DNA of 64,000 nucleotides from an uncultured Acetatifactor sp. (GCA_910578815.1 CAJTSE010000002.1:94603-158602), one strand, 5' to 3'; shown: positions 8,475-17,381, counted from the stretch's first letter. Translations and numbers: made by a program. The notes: generated by a model not told the origin, from the sequence alone.

Positions 8475-9602
8475 TTAAATTAAAAAGGAAACGGCTGCCA
8501 CCGCGCCACCCTCTACGCTGTTGAATAATTTCAGTTCCCCGCCATGCTTTTCACACAGCATTTTCGTGATAGAAAGGCCGATGCCAAAATGTCCGTCCTG
8601 TGCTTCCCCCTCTTTCCTTTCCCTAAAATAAACCGCTGCCGCCTCCCTGAGCGCCTTTTCGGAAAACCCATCCCCGTCATCCCTTACATAGACTGTCAGC
8701 CTGTTTTTCCGGTACTGCACTGTGATTTCGATCTCTTTCCGGGCATACCGGCAGGCATTCTGAAGCACATTTCCCACTGCCTCCAGGATCAGTTCGAGAT
8801 CTGCCAGAACAGATCCGGTTCCTTCCGTATTTTCCCGGAAGAAAAGATGCGCCTCTTCCCCTTTCATCCCCTCCGCCATATCTTTGATATTTTTGCAGAT
8901 TTCCGCCGCTTCCATCTTCCGGCAATGGATTTCCCATTTTTCCATTGTCTGCAAGGTAGTCATTGTCTTGGAGAAGGAAAGCAGTCTCTCCCCCTGCTCT
9001 GAAATCCGGTCCAGCTTTTCCAGGATAACCTGCTCCGTCACTTTTCCTGTGGGTACGTACTTTTTTAAAAATTCCGTATAACCGTTCATCACCGTAAGCG
9101 GCGTGCGGATGTCATGGGCAAATGCAGCATTGATCCTTCGCTGCTCCTCGCCCATTTTCCATTGGTCCAATTTGTCTTTTTTGACGGTTTCCCGCAGCTG
9201 CTCCACATCCTTTGCCAGCAATCCAAATTCGTCCTTGCTCTGCCATGCCATCTCATAGGAAAGATCACCTGCCGCCATATGCTTCACTGCTGCCTCAATT
9301 TCCGCCAAAGCGGCTTTCATTTTATTTTGGATAAAAAAACGACCCGCAACGACAATGGACACCGTCATATAAAACCAGGGACATAACTGCTCGATTTCCG
9401 TCAGGAAACGCATTTTCTCTTCCGGCACGGGAACACTCTCCAACATCACATTGATCCACAGTGACATGACATTTACCGTCAGCCTGGTACATGCCAGACT
9501 GACAGCCAGGGCAGCCAGCAGATAGGCTGCCGCTGCCCTTACAACCGTGGTATTCCTGACATATTGTCTCAGCTTTTCCGCACATTCTTCTAACCAATCC
9601 AT
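8475..9602 (-). CDS. Sensor histidine kinase
   Basis: A 375-residue membrane sensor kinase. Two membrane spans (about residues 22-40 and 74-90) enclose a short extracytoplasmic loop of only about 35 residues. A HAMP linker follows (MAAGDLSYEM region), then HisKA with the phospho-acceptor His at about residue 163 in AHDIRTPLT. The HATPase has the N box (NACRYA), DDGDGF and HFGIGLSI. A short sensing loop is typical of kinases that detect cell-envelope antibiotics together with an ABC transporter. The ATG at 9602 overlaps the response regulator gene by 13 bases, so the pair is translationally coupled. The transporter genes lie directly downstream. Confidence 0.87.
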   Translation of the reverse strand: MDWLEECAEKLRQYVRNTTVVRAAAAYLLAALAVSLACTRLTVNVMSLWINVMLESVPVPEEKMRFLTEIEQLCPWFYMTVSIVVAGRFFIQNKMKAALAEIEAAVKHMAAGDLSYEMAWQSKDEFGLLAKDVEQLRETVKKDKLDQWKMGEEQRRINAAFAHDIRTPLTVMNGYTEFLKKYVPTGKVTEQVILEKLDRISEQGERLLSFSKTMTTLQTMEKWEIHCRKMEAAEICKNIKDMAEGMKGEEAHLFFRENTEGTGSVLADLELILEAVGNVLQNACRYARKEIEITVQYRKNRLTVYVRDDGDGFSEKALREAAAVYFRERKEGEAQDGHFGIGLSITKMLCEKHGGELKLFNSVEGGAVAAVSFLI

Positions 9603-10276
9603 CGGTATCCCACACCCCACACTGTTTCGATGTATTCCTGTTCCTTTCCTGCACCGAGTTTCAAGCGGATACGCCTGATATGCTCCGTTATGACCGCCGC
9701 ATCCGCTTCTCTGTCGAAGCCTCTCACTTTCTCGTAAATATGCTCCTTGGTAAATACCTGTCCCCTATTGGTAAATAAAAGCTCTGCGATCTGAAATTCC
9801 ATTTTGGTCAGTCCGACGTCCCTGCCGTTTTTTAAGATCCTGTAACCGGCGAAATCTACCGTAAGGTCACCCTTGGAATACTCCCTGTCTCCCTGTTTCT
9901 CCCTTTCCTTCCGGTCTTCCCTTCTCAGATGTGCTTCAATCCGGGCTGATAACTCTTCCATACTGAAGGGCTTTAAAATATAATCATCCCCGCCTGCCCT
10001 GAAGCCTTTGATCCGATCCTCTTCTTCTGTTCTTGCACTCAGGAACAGGATGGGAGCCTGTACCTGGTCTCTGATCTGCTCGCACCAAAAGAGACCGTCT
10101 GTTCCCGGCATATTGACATCCAGCAGGATCAGATCGGGATCGTCTGCAAGGGCCCGGTCTGCCTCCCCTGCATTGGCTGCCGTAACAACCCGGTAGCCTT
10201 CCATCTCCAGGTACTCTTTCAACAGCATCCTGATTTCCGCCTCATCGTCAACGATTAATAGTGTCTTTTTCCGCAT
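9590..10276 (-). CDS. OmpR-family response regulator
   Basis: A 228-residue two-component response regulator. The receiver domain has the acidic pair D10/D11, phospho-acceptor D53 in LLDVNMPG, and K102 in LKPFS. The C-terminal half is an OmpR/PhoB winged helix ending in TVWGVGYRW. It is the first gene of the unit regulator-kinase-ATPase-permease-permease, so it probably activates that unit, by analogy with lantibiotic and bacitracin resistance systems. The start ATG is at 10276. The gene begins 83 bases beyond the AT-rich defence island, and base composition changes sharply there. Confidence 0.9.
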   Translation of the reverse strand: MRKKTLLIVDDEAEIRMLLKEYLEMEGYRVVTAANAGEADRALADDPDLILLDVNMPGTDGLFWCEQIRDQVQAPILFLSARTEEEDRIKGFRAGGDDYILKPFSMEELSARIEAHLRREDRKEREKQGDREYSKGDLTVDFAGYRILKNGRDVGLTKMEFQIAELLFTNRGQVFTKEHIYEKVRGFDREADAAVITEHIRRIRLKLGAGKEQEYIETVWGVGYRWIG

Positions 10277-10359
10277 GCTTATCCCTCATCCCTGTTTTGT
10301 CTCCAGGAAAGGCCCTGTTTCCAAATCCAGCTTACCGTTTTAGCAATACTCGCTGCTAT

Positions 10360-12603
10360 TTACTCAAATTCTATATCCTCTTCGATTTTACTATATAGAT
10401 CAATATGGCTTTGGACATCAATAGAATTAACAAGCCATCCACGAACCATACAAAGCTTTATAAACTCATCAATCCGATTTACTCCATTCATCTCTTTTAA
10501 GGTAACAACAATTCCAAAGCGCAGTCCCCTTCCTGCTTTTGGTGCCAGCCTCTCTTTTGTTTTTATACTTAATCCCCATAAACCGGAGGGATATGCTTTT
10601 CTTGGTCTGGCATTATCTTTCAACGCCTCACTAATATGTTTTACATTATCCCATTTACGATACAATCTTCTTGCATCTTCTTCATAAATGCTCTGAATAC
10701 CTTCCTCGGCCTGCTTGTTATAGTCAATTGCTTTTATCACAGCCTTTTTATCTTTTTCCATAATTCTTCCAAAGTGAAGATCCATTTCTGTACTTGTATA
10801 ATCAACACCTTGATTTCTATCACTGCCCGAAAAATATGCTAATGTCGCTTTTGCAAAATAAGGATGGGCATTCATCTCTTGCGGAACAGGTATATTATAT
10901 GTATATGTTTCATATTCATCTATCGTCCCACTCATAATAAATCTAATTTCATCATCTTTCGAATGTATGATTTCTTCTATTCTCTTTGGCACAATACCGT
11001 ATCCCATCGCATAAGAAATATTGTCCTGTCGGTTCCATCCTGCTGCCGAGTCAATAATCAAGGCTTTTGCCACTTCCCTGCTTAACCCAACAATATGAAT
11101 TAAATATGCCATTTTTCTTGCAATCCAGGGAGCAGCAAAAGAAGTTCCGCATACCGAGGCCATGCCTAAAGGTTCACATACAATTATTTTATCATCTCCG
11201 TCACCGCCATAATAACAAATATCCGGTTTATAAAAAAAGGATAATACCGGTCCCTTCCTTGTATATGATGCCGGTTTCCCCTGGAAATCAACGGCATTAA
11301 CCACCAATGAATTTAACGAATCCGCCGGCGCACCGATTTTTATATTTCCTGTTGCTTTCTTGCTTTTATTCGTTCCAGCCACCACAAAAATCACATCATA
11401 CTCACATTGTATCCTATCCAGCTCTGCCGCTTCAGGAGAAATAAAATTAGGATCTATTTCCATAGCAGAGCCCAGCGATAAATTCCAGATTTTTATATCT
11501 CGGTTACCTGCCACAATGTCTCTAATCATCTTGAGAATCGTAAATGAGCTAAATCCCCCTGCCGTTGCTGCCCCAAAATGTCTTACCCGAAATCTTCCAC
11601 ACCCATCTTCCAGCTTCGGATTGAAAGCCGGTCCGTCCACAATAATCGAAGAAACAGCAGTTCCATGGAAATAGTCCCTTTGATCAAGTGTTATATCTAA
11701 ATCAACTTTTCTCTCATACTTAACCCATTCATGAAAGTATACCCTCTCATCAAACTGTGTATCTATAACACCTACTATTGGTTCATTTTGAGGTTTCGGA
11801 ATTGTAATAACTCCTTCCTGTTTCTCAGACTCAATATCATTAAATACAATTTCGGCAAAATTTTTTACATACATCGCTATTAAATATGAGGCATTATTCT
11901 GTAAAATCTCAATTTCTCCAGGATCTAAACGCAAAGTAGTCTCATCAATCATTTTTGCGCTTACCATATCAATTCCAAATTTTCTCAACAATTCTGCCGT
12001 GCCAACTCCTGTCCTGTAGATCGTAACGATAGATTGTTCTCTTATCTTTTCATCTGCACGATCAAGTTGAAAGTTTTCTACATAATTCGCATCAACAATA
12101 ACTTTCAAAAAGATAGACTTAGGCATAATATTATCTTTATATTTTCCGCTGTTTATAAGTAAAGTATCTTTGTCTGTTATCTCTCCATTATAATGAGAAA
12201 TTAACACCTTCTGACATTTCTCCAAATATTCTATAGACTTACGCAGTGCTTCAAAAGAAATAAAATAAGTAAAAACATGTTTTTTCACTACCTTGTTTTG
12301 TTTATTATACTCATCTACAAATTTAGCTCCGCGGATAGATAAATTGGGATGTGTGCCTTTCTCACCCAATAAAATTTGTAACCTGTTACTTTTAGCTACG
12401 ATACATTTATAATGTACGCTCACTAATACTCCGCCTATTGTTTGCTCTTTCATCCAATAATCTTCTAAATCAGTCAATTGCTTCTTTATCGCTGCGATAT
12501 GGTCAGCAGTTACTCTTGCTCCTTTCGGAAGATTAACCGGCCCAAAAGCATTAGGATTTTTTCTTTGTTGAAATTTTCCACGCAAATGTAATATATTATT
12601 CAT
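10360..12603 (-). CDS. ietS: Subtilisin-like (S8) protease, IetS-like defence effector
   Basis: A 747-residue protein with an N-terminal region of about 270 residues without a known fold, then an S8 peptidase domain. The catalytic triad reads D281 (in VGVIDTQFD), H313 (in FHGTAVSS) and S488 (in GTSFAAPW), with VAGTN as the likely oxyanion segment. A C-terminal region of about 200 residues follows. There is no signal peptide, so it acts in the cytoplasm. It overlaps the AAA+ ATPase gene by 8 bases. A cytoplasmic subtilase directly after an AAA+ ATPase is the IetAS antiphage architecture. Codons are AT-rich compared with neighbours, which suggests transfer. Confidence 0.8.
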   Translation of the reverse strand: MNNILHLRGKFQQRKNPNAFGPVNLPKGARVTADHIAAIKKQLTDLEDYWMKEQTIGGVLVSVHYKCIVAKSNRLQILLGEKGTHPNLSIRGAKFVDEYNKQNKVVKKHVFTYFISFEALRKSIEYLEKCQKVLISHYNGEITDKDTLLINSGKYKDNIMPKSIFLKVIVDANYVENFQLDRADEKIREQSIVTIYRTGVGTAELLRKFGIDMVSAKMIDETTLRLDPGEIEILQNNASYLIAMYVKNFAEIVFNDIESEKQEGVITIPKPQNEPIVGVIDTQFDERVYFHEWVKYERKVDLDITLDQRDYFHGTAVSSIIVDGPAFNPKLEDGCGRFRVRHFGAATAGGFSSFTILKMIRDIVAGNRDIKIWNLSLGSAMEIDPNFISPEAAELDRIQCEYDVIFVVAGTNKSKKATGNIKIGAPADSLNSLVVNAVDFQGKPASYTRKGPVLSFFYKPDICYYGGDGDDKIIVCEPLGMASVCGTSFAAPWIARKMAYLIHIVGLSREVAKALIIDSAAGWNRQDNISYAMGYGIVPKRIEEIIHSKDDEIRFIMSGTIDEYETYTYNIPVPQEMNAHPYFAKATLAYFSGSDRNQGVDYTSTEMDLHFGRIMEKDKKAVIKAIDYNKQAEEGIQSIYEEDARRLYRKWDNVKHISEALKDNARPRKAYPSGLWGLSIKTKERLAPKAGRGLRFGIVVTLKEMNGVNRIDEFIKLCMVRGWLVNSIDVQSHIDLYSKIEEDIEFE

Positions 12604-13642
12604 TATTCTGCCCCTTTAACTCCCTCGCTGCGGTACTCTTTGGTATCTTAGACAAGATCTCTATTTCTCGCACCGTAAACTTTTGAGACTGCAATTTTTT
12701 CAAATCCTCTGGTTTTTCATTTGTTACGGAGTAGTATAATCTACGTAAATAATCCATTTCATCATCAGGATTGCTAAATGCAACTGCTGTTCTAATCATA
12801 TTTTTCAAATCGCCCGGAAATGGCAATGGCTTCATTAGTTCCATTATTTTTCTAAAGATACGAATGTCCTTTTTCGCTAATTTGAATTTAGATAAAAATT
12901 TATCTAAGAATTCTTCTGCAATAGACATCAAATCCTCTTGTGTATATCGATTAAAATCAATCACCGAATCAAATCTTCGAATTAATGCTTTGTCAAAATA
13001 TTCATACAGATTTGTTGTTGCCACCATGACAACTCTTTCGTTCATATAATCCATTCCTTTTAACATAGCTGACGTAGCTCTTCCCATTTCTCTTAAATCA
13101 TTCTTATTCGTTCTATCCAATGCCACTGAATCTATTTCATCAAAAAAGGCCATCACTTTTTCCGGGTGAACAAAACCATTCACTTCTTTAAAAAGCGCAG
13201 CCATATTTTTCTGAGTTTGTCCAAGCTTACTATCCACTACAGATGCAAAATCTACCATGTATATATCCCTGTCTAATATGCGGGCTAATTGCTTTACAGC
13301 CTCTGTCTTTCCGGTTCCGGGTTTACCTTGAAACAAAAATTTATTGATTCCTGCATTATGCGCCACTGCATGTACAATTCCCAATAAATCCTGTGTAATG
13401 GAATCGGGAAGCCATAAACTATCTCCTATGGGCTCAATCTTCTCGAACAATGCCGATTCACTCTCACTCATTTGCGGAATAAAAGTATTTGTATTTGACA
13501 TTAAAGCCATAATATATTCAGCCAACTGATGGTCTCCCAATCTGTCAAAATCTTTTGCTATCTCATATGCCTCGGATCTGAATCCTGCATCATTTTCTTC
13601 CGAATAATATTTTATCAAATTTACGACATTCTTTTTCTTCAT
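12596..13642 (-). CDS. ietA: AAA+ ATPase, IetA-like defence sensor
   Basis: A 348-residue single-domain AAA+ ATPase. Walker A is GKPGTGKTE with K112; Walker B is MAFFDEIDS; sensor 1 is VATTN; and the arginine-finger region is ALIRRFD. The first 90 residues precede the ATPase core, and the C-terminus (residues 255-348) is a helical lid. It pairs with the overlapping subtilase gene, as in the IetAS defence system, where both proteins are required. The ATG has GAGGGG eight bases upstream. A candidate promoter lies at 13695-13672 on the minus strand (TTGACA, 17 bases, TAAGCT). The gene is AT-rich unlike its flanks. Confidence 0.82.
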   Translation of the reverse strand: MKKKNVVNLIKYYSEENDAGFRSEAYEIAKDFDRLGDHQLAEYIMALMSNTNTFIPQMSESESALFEKIEPIGDSLWLPDSITQDLLGIVHAVAHNAGINKFLFQGKPGTGKTEAVKQLARILDRDIYMVDFASVVDSKLGQTQKNMAALFKEVNGFVHPEKVMAFFDEIDSVALDRTNKNDLREMGRATSAMLKGMDYMNERVVMVATTNLYEYFDKALIRRFDSVIDFNRYTQEDLMSIAEEFLDKFLSKFKLAKKDIRIFRKIMELMKPLPFPGDLKNMIRTAVAFSNPDDEMDYLRRLYYSVTNEKPEDLKKLQSQKFTVREIEILSKIPKSTAARELKGQNNE

Positions 13643-13671
13643 ATTGACCCCTCTGTATTTTATTATGAATA

Positions 13672-13710
13672 TAGCTTAACCAAATGGGACTAAAATGTCA
13701 ATATTGGGAC
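13672..13710 (-). promoter_or_regulatory. Candidate promoter and GGGAC direct repeats upstream of ietA
   Basis: On the minus strand TTGACA (complement of 13695-13700) is followed after 17 bases by TAAGCT, a fair -35/-10 pair about 40 bases before the ietA start. Two copies of GGGAC-A/T-AAAA on the plus strand (13686 and 13706, 20 bases apart, so two helical turns) bracket the -35 box and could be an operator. No regulator gene is adjacent. Confidence 0.4.
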
Positions 13711-13830
13711 AAAAATAATTAATTTATATAACAAAAAACCAGCATCTAACCGAACAGAATACTGGTCTCTTTATACAAATATACTTTTCCCTCGCCGATC
13801 ACAGGGTTTTGCTATGAGAAACGATATTTA

Positions 13831-15033
13831 TCATTCCGAATTCTCTGAGGTTTCGGACTCCTTCTCCAATAATTCATCCCCTTCCAATGAATCCTCTTTT
13901 GCCGGTGTCTGCATTTCCCCCGAATTTCCCGCCTCATACTCCTCCACTGCCGGATCCACGATATAACTGGTCCTCTTCCACTCCTTCGTCCCTTCCACCT
14001 TCGCCGCCGCCTGGGTGTGCTTCGCCAGAAACCGGGTCAGGGCATACAGATCAAGCCAGATCTCATTATTCCCCTCCTTCTGGGACTCGTCAAAAATCAA
14101 TTGCAGCCCCCAGTGCAGGTGCACCACTTCGATATTATTCACATTCTCCTTGGCGCTGTAACCAGTGTGACCCATATAACCGATCACGTCCCCCGCCGTG
14201 ACCACGCTGCCCTCGGCCAGTCCCTCCGCATAAGGGTAATTCTGACGCAGGTGCGCATAGTAATAATACCGCTTCCCGTCAAAGCTGCGGATACCGATAC
14301 GCCAGCCGCCGTACTGATTCCACCCCAGGGCTTCCACCACTCCAGACTCTACCGCGATGATGGGAGTACCCACCAGCCCCATCATGTCGTGCCCCAGATG
14401 CTTCCTCTTATAGCCATAGCTCCTGCCTGCGCCGAAATCGTCATAATGGGTATAATCAAACCCTCTGGCAATGGGAAAATACCCTTTCAACCCGTAAACC
14501 GTCTCATACTCCCCATCACCTGCAGTTCCAGCGGCTCCGCCGTCCGCTGCCATATTTCCTCCCTCTTTTTCTCTTTTATACTCTCCCACCAGGCCGCCGA
14601 TAGCCGCGTCATATGCCTCTCTGTAATACTCGTAATATTTCATGTCCGCCGTCAGCTCATCAAGGACCGCCTCTCCCTCAGAGAGCTTCTTTGCCGCCTT
14701 GTCCATGGTCTTCAATGCACTGCTGTCAAACTTGCCTCCGGTCTTTGCCGCAGTATAAGCCAGCAGCTCCACCCAGCCGATCTCATGCTCTGTTCCGTGC
14801 GTTTTCACGTCCCAGTCATAAGCCTTGCAAAGTGCATCATAAGAAACGGTAAAATCCACCCATTTTATGTAATCTTCCTCCACAGAAAGGATGAGACTGC
14901 CTGCGGCAGGCCTGCTCTCAGCCTTTCCCTGCCTTCCTGCCACAACTGCTGCCAGCACCAGCACCAGCACGCATTCCACCAATATTCCCTTTCTCAGGCA
15001 GGATACATACCTTGCTCTTTGTCTTTTATTCAT
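13831..15033 (-). CDS. M23-family peptidoglycan endopeptidase
   Basis: A 400-residue exported protein. A signal/anchor segment lies at about residues 15-35. A helical region follows, and then a LytM-type M23 domain with zinc ligands in HLGHDMMG, VVEALGW, and the catalytic HLHWG. The enzyme would cut peptide cross-bridges in peptidoglycan, or act as a sporulation or division cofactor. The last 45 residues are acidic and Glu/Ser-rich. The ATG at 15033 is preceded by CGGAG; an ATG 18 bases earlier has no clear site. It lies between the defence island and hpf, transcribed in the same direction as hpf after an 108-base spacer. Confidence 0.82.
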   Translation of the reverse strand: MNKRQRARYVSCLRKGILVECVLVLVLAAVVAGRQGKAESRPAAGSLILSVEEDYIKWVDFTVSYDALCKAYDWDVKTHGTEHEIGWVELLAYTAAKTGGKFDSSALKTMDKAAKKLSEGEAVLDELTADMKYYEYYREAYDAAIGGLVGEYKREKEGGNMAADGGAAGTAGDGEYETVYGLKGYFPIARGFDYTHYDDFGAGRSYGYKRKHLGHDMMGLVGTPIIAVESGVVEALGWNQYGGWRIGIRSFDGKRYYYYAHLRQNYPYAEGLAEGSVVTAGDVIGYMGHTGYSAKENVNNIEVVHLHWGLQLIFDESQKEGNNEIWLDLYALTRFLAKHTQAAAKVEGTKEWKRTSYIVDPAVEEYEAGNSGEMQTPAKEDSLEGDELLEKESETSENSE

Positions 15034-15141
15034 TGCCGCTCCGGATAGCATTTCATCATTGCAATATATGAAAAAAGCGGCGAACTTATTCGCTCGCCGC
15101 CTCCGTCACGCTAACCGCTATACCAGCTTGTCCCTTCATAC

Positions 15142-15669
15142 TTATTCTTCCGGCTCGATCAACCCGTAAGTATCGCCCTTCCTCTTATACACCACGTTGA
15201 CCTGATCCGTGTCCGCATTGATAAACACAAAGAAATTATGCCCCAGCAGCTCCATCTGAATGCAGGCATCCTCCGGATACATGGGCTTTATATCAAATTT
15301 CTTGGTGCGGACAATTTTGATCTCTTCCTCGTCCATGTAATCATTTTCCACATACATTTTGCTGAAAGATCCTGACGCCTGCTGCTTGTCCACAATTTTG
15401 GTCTTATACTTCTTTAACTGCCTTTCAATAATCTCTTCCACCAGGTCGATGGATACATACATATCGTTGCTGACCTGCTCAGAGCGGATAATATTTCCCT
15501 TAACGGGAATTGTCACCTCGATCTTCTGGCGCTCCTTCTCAACGCTCAGAGTCACATGTGCTTCCGTATCGGGATTAAAATACTTTTCCAGTTTACCAAT
15601 CTTTTCTTCCACTGCCGCTTTCAATCCGGGTGTAATATCAATGTTTCTGCCTACGATAATAAATTTCAT
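15142..15669 (-). CDS. hpf: Ribosome hibernation-promoting factor, long form
   Basis: A 175-residue long HPF, which binds 30S subunits in the decoding region and drives formation of 100S ribosome dimers in stationary phase. The N-terminal S30AE domain (MKFIIVGRN to about residue 95) and the C-terminal dimerisation domain (from about residue 115, with MYPEDACIQMELLGHNFFVF) are both complete. The ATG at 15669 has AAAGGG ten bases upstream. A promoter is visible: TTGCAA (15733-15728), 18 bases, TACAAT (15709-15704) on the minus strand. About 460 bases lie between this gene and the upstream terminator; they hold a cluster of DnaA boxes. Confidence 0.93.
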   Translation of the reverse strand: MKFIIVGRNIDITPGLKAAVEEKIGKLEKYFNPDTEAHVTLSVEKERQKIEVTIPVKGNIIRSEQVSNDMYVSIDLVEEIIERQLKKYKTKIVDKQQASGSFSKMYVENDYMDEEEIKIVRTKKFDIKPMYPEDACIQMELLGHNFFVFINADTDQVNVVYKRKGDTYGLIEPEE

Positions 15670-15703
15670 GGTGATCATCCCTTTCGGTTTTTATTGTATA
15701 AAC

Positions 15704-15733
15704 ATTGTACCATGTTTTCCCATGGTTTTGCAA
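15704..15733 (-). promoter_or_regulatory. Promoter of hpf
   Basis: On the minus strand TTGCAA (complement of 15728-15733), an 18-base spacer and TACAAT (complement of 15704-15709) sit about 35 bases before the hpf start codon. The boxes match sigma-A consensus at 4/6 and 5/6. Confidence 0.55.
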
Positions 15734-15845
15734 CAATTTAACAATTTTTTTATCTCTGCGCAATATTGATTTTTTTCGACAAAATAACATTTTTATAATA
15801 ACTTCACAAAACGGGTGTTCCGAATTTCGCCCAAGGCGAAATGAT

Positions 15846-15996
15846 TTATCCCCCTAAAAGACGGTGGATAATGTGTATAACTTCGTGTATAAGTTGCTTT
15901 TGTCCGTTTTCATGGCATTTTTGGTGTGGATAACTATTTCTCTGACCTGTATGATGTTTCGACAAAATATGTCGCTTTTTTTATTCTTTATACACA
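15846..15996. promoter_or_regulatory. Cluster of DnaA-box sequences in the hpf upstream region
   Basis: Within 151 bases there are three exact matches to TTATNCACA (15872-15880 and 15925-15933 on the minus strand, 15988-15996 on the plus strand). Two more have one mismatch (15863-15871, 15884-15892) and one has two mismatches (15846-15854). Three of them lie in tandem at 9- and 12-base steps. The surrounding 15740-16080 region is AT-rich and also holds the hairpin ATTTCGCC/GGCGAAAT near 15823-15842. No gene is apparent in it. It could titrate DnaA or regulate hpf; gene orientation does not support a chromosomal origin here. Confidence 0.55.
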
Positions 15997-16133
15997 TTGC
16001 ACAGATCACATCTGTAATCTGCTGGTTTTCATTTGGAGCAATATTTTGAAAACTCAGGGAATTTCATAATTTTCGGCCATGCCGCGCTTAGAGGCACAAA
16101 CAATTCACGTTTTCGTTATCAGCCCTTCCGACG

Positions 16134-16163
16134 CAAAAGAGGATGCCCCTAGGGACATCCTCT
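16134..16163 (-). terminator. Intrinsic terminator after NlpC/P60 gene
   Basis: The stem AGAGGATG (16138-16145) pairs with CATCCTCT (16156-16163). On the minus strand a TTTT run follows. It lies 19 bases after the stop codon of the gene at 16182. Confidence 0.75.
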
Positions 16164-16181
16164 GTACTTCAACGCCTTAAT

Positions 16182-17381
16182 TTAGAAAATTCTTCTGATC
16201 GCCAGGATTTTCCGGTAGTCCGCCTGGGATACAATAATGCCGGTCCGCTTATTGGAAGCATGAACAATCTGTCCGTTACCAATATAGAGAGCCACATGTC
16301 CGGAGTAACAAATCAGGTCACCGGGCTGTGCATTCTCAAGACCGTCCACCTTATAGCCCTGGGTACGATCCGCAGCTGAAGAATGGGGCAGGCTTACGCC
16401 AAAGTTCGCATATACGCTCATGACAAATCCGGAGCAATCGGCACCATTGGTCAGGCTGGTTCCGCCATATACATAGGGATTACCCACAAATTGAAGAGCA
16501 TACTGCGCTACCGCAACGCCCATTTCGCTTCCTTCGCCTACAGTATATGTGCTTCCGGCCGGAGCATCGCCGGAGGTATCTGTATTCGTATTTGCTTCCT
16601 GCTTCTGCTGCTTTTCGGCTTTGGCCGCCGCTGCCGCCTGAGCCTTTCTGCGTTCCTCCGCTTCCTTGGCCAGACGGGCCGCCTCTTCCTCCTTGGACTC
16701 CGCCTGCACAAATTCACTGTGAAGCTCTACATAATCCGCCGACACCCAGCCGGTTCCTTCCTCTACATCCACCTTGACCCAGCCTTCCGTCTCTTCCAGT
16801 ACCAAAAGCTCATCGGCCATGGGCACCATTCCCAGAACGGAGGATTCCGTAGTAGGCTCCTTACGTACAAACAATGTCTGCGTATTCACGGTGGCAATCC
16901 TGGTTCCTACGCTCTTTGCGATCTCCACCGCGTCCTCACCGGTAACGCAGTATTCTCCTTTTACATACCCCGTGACGGAGCCGGATTGAATCTGATACCA
17001 GCCGTTCTCTTCGGAAATGAAGGTTCCCACGGAATTGTTATACAGCTTTCCGACCACCTCCCCTTCCTCGCTGGGACAGCTTCTTACATTTACATAAGCC
17101 CGGACCTGGGCAATCACAAGATTACGGAACAGATCCTCTTCCGTAGGCTCCTGGACATTCTCAGCTGCCTCGCTGCCTTTACTTATATTCATCCACTGGA
17201 TAATAGACTCTGTAGGAATCGCGGACTGATCCGCGACGTCTTCCAGCTTATTACCGTTTGCGATGGCCAGCCCGATTCCGCCGCTGGGCAGAACAGATGC
17301 CTCTGCAACAAGCCCTGCCCCCGAAAAAGTTACCGCTGCTGCCAATATATACGCTGTAGCCTTTACATACCTGCGATTCAT
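16182..17381 (-). CDS. Secreted SH3b-NlpC/P60 cell-wall hydrolase
   Basis: A 399-residue exported gamma-D-glutamyl peptidase. A signal peptide (cleavage likely near EASVL, about residue 29) is followed by two bacterial SH3 domains (about residues 92-150 and 163-222). Then come an Ala/Glu/Lys-rich helical linker (230-275) and an NlpC/P60 domain. Catalytic residues are C316 in GADCSGF, H362 in GHVALYIG and the third His in IVHAS near 374. It would cut peptidoglycan stem peptides outside the cell. The ATG is preceded by GGAAGGGAGA. Monocistronic: a terminator follows, and a 246-base spacer separates it from trxB. Confidence 0.9.
   Translation of the reverse strand: MNRRYVKATAYILAAAVTFSGAGLVAEASVLPSGGIGLAIANGNKLEDVADQSAIPTESIIQWMNISKGSEAAENVQEPTEEDLFRNLVIAQVRAYVNVRSCPSEEGEVVGKLYNNSVGTFISEENGWYQIQSGSVTGYVKGEYCVTGEDAVEIAKSVGTRIATVNTQTLFVRKEPTTESSVLGMVPMADELLVLEETEGWVKVDVEEGTGWVSADYVELHSEFVQAESKEEEAARLAKEAEERRKAQAAAAAKAEKQQKQEANTNTDTSGDAPAGSTYTVGEGSEMGVAVAQYALQFVGNPYVYGGTSLTNGADCSGFVMSVYANFGVSLPHSSAADRTQGYKVDGLENAQPGDLICYSGHVALYIGNGQIVHASNKRTGIIVSQADYRKILAIRRIF

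Noticed and set aside
10360..13642. Intact prophage or conjugative element carrying the ATPase-subtilase pair
   Set aside because: No integrase, transposase, attachment repeats or structural phage genes flank the pair.
14017..15048. Long plus-strand frame opposite the M23 peptidase gene
   Set aside because: The minus strand encodes a complete M23 protein with catalytic motifs; the opposite frame has no family likeness.
15740..16080. Chromosomal replication origin at the DnaA-box cluster
   Set aside because: Genes on both sides run in the same (minus) direction, and dnaA, dnaN, rpmH or other origin genes are absent. A regulatory or titration cluster fits better.
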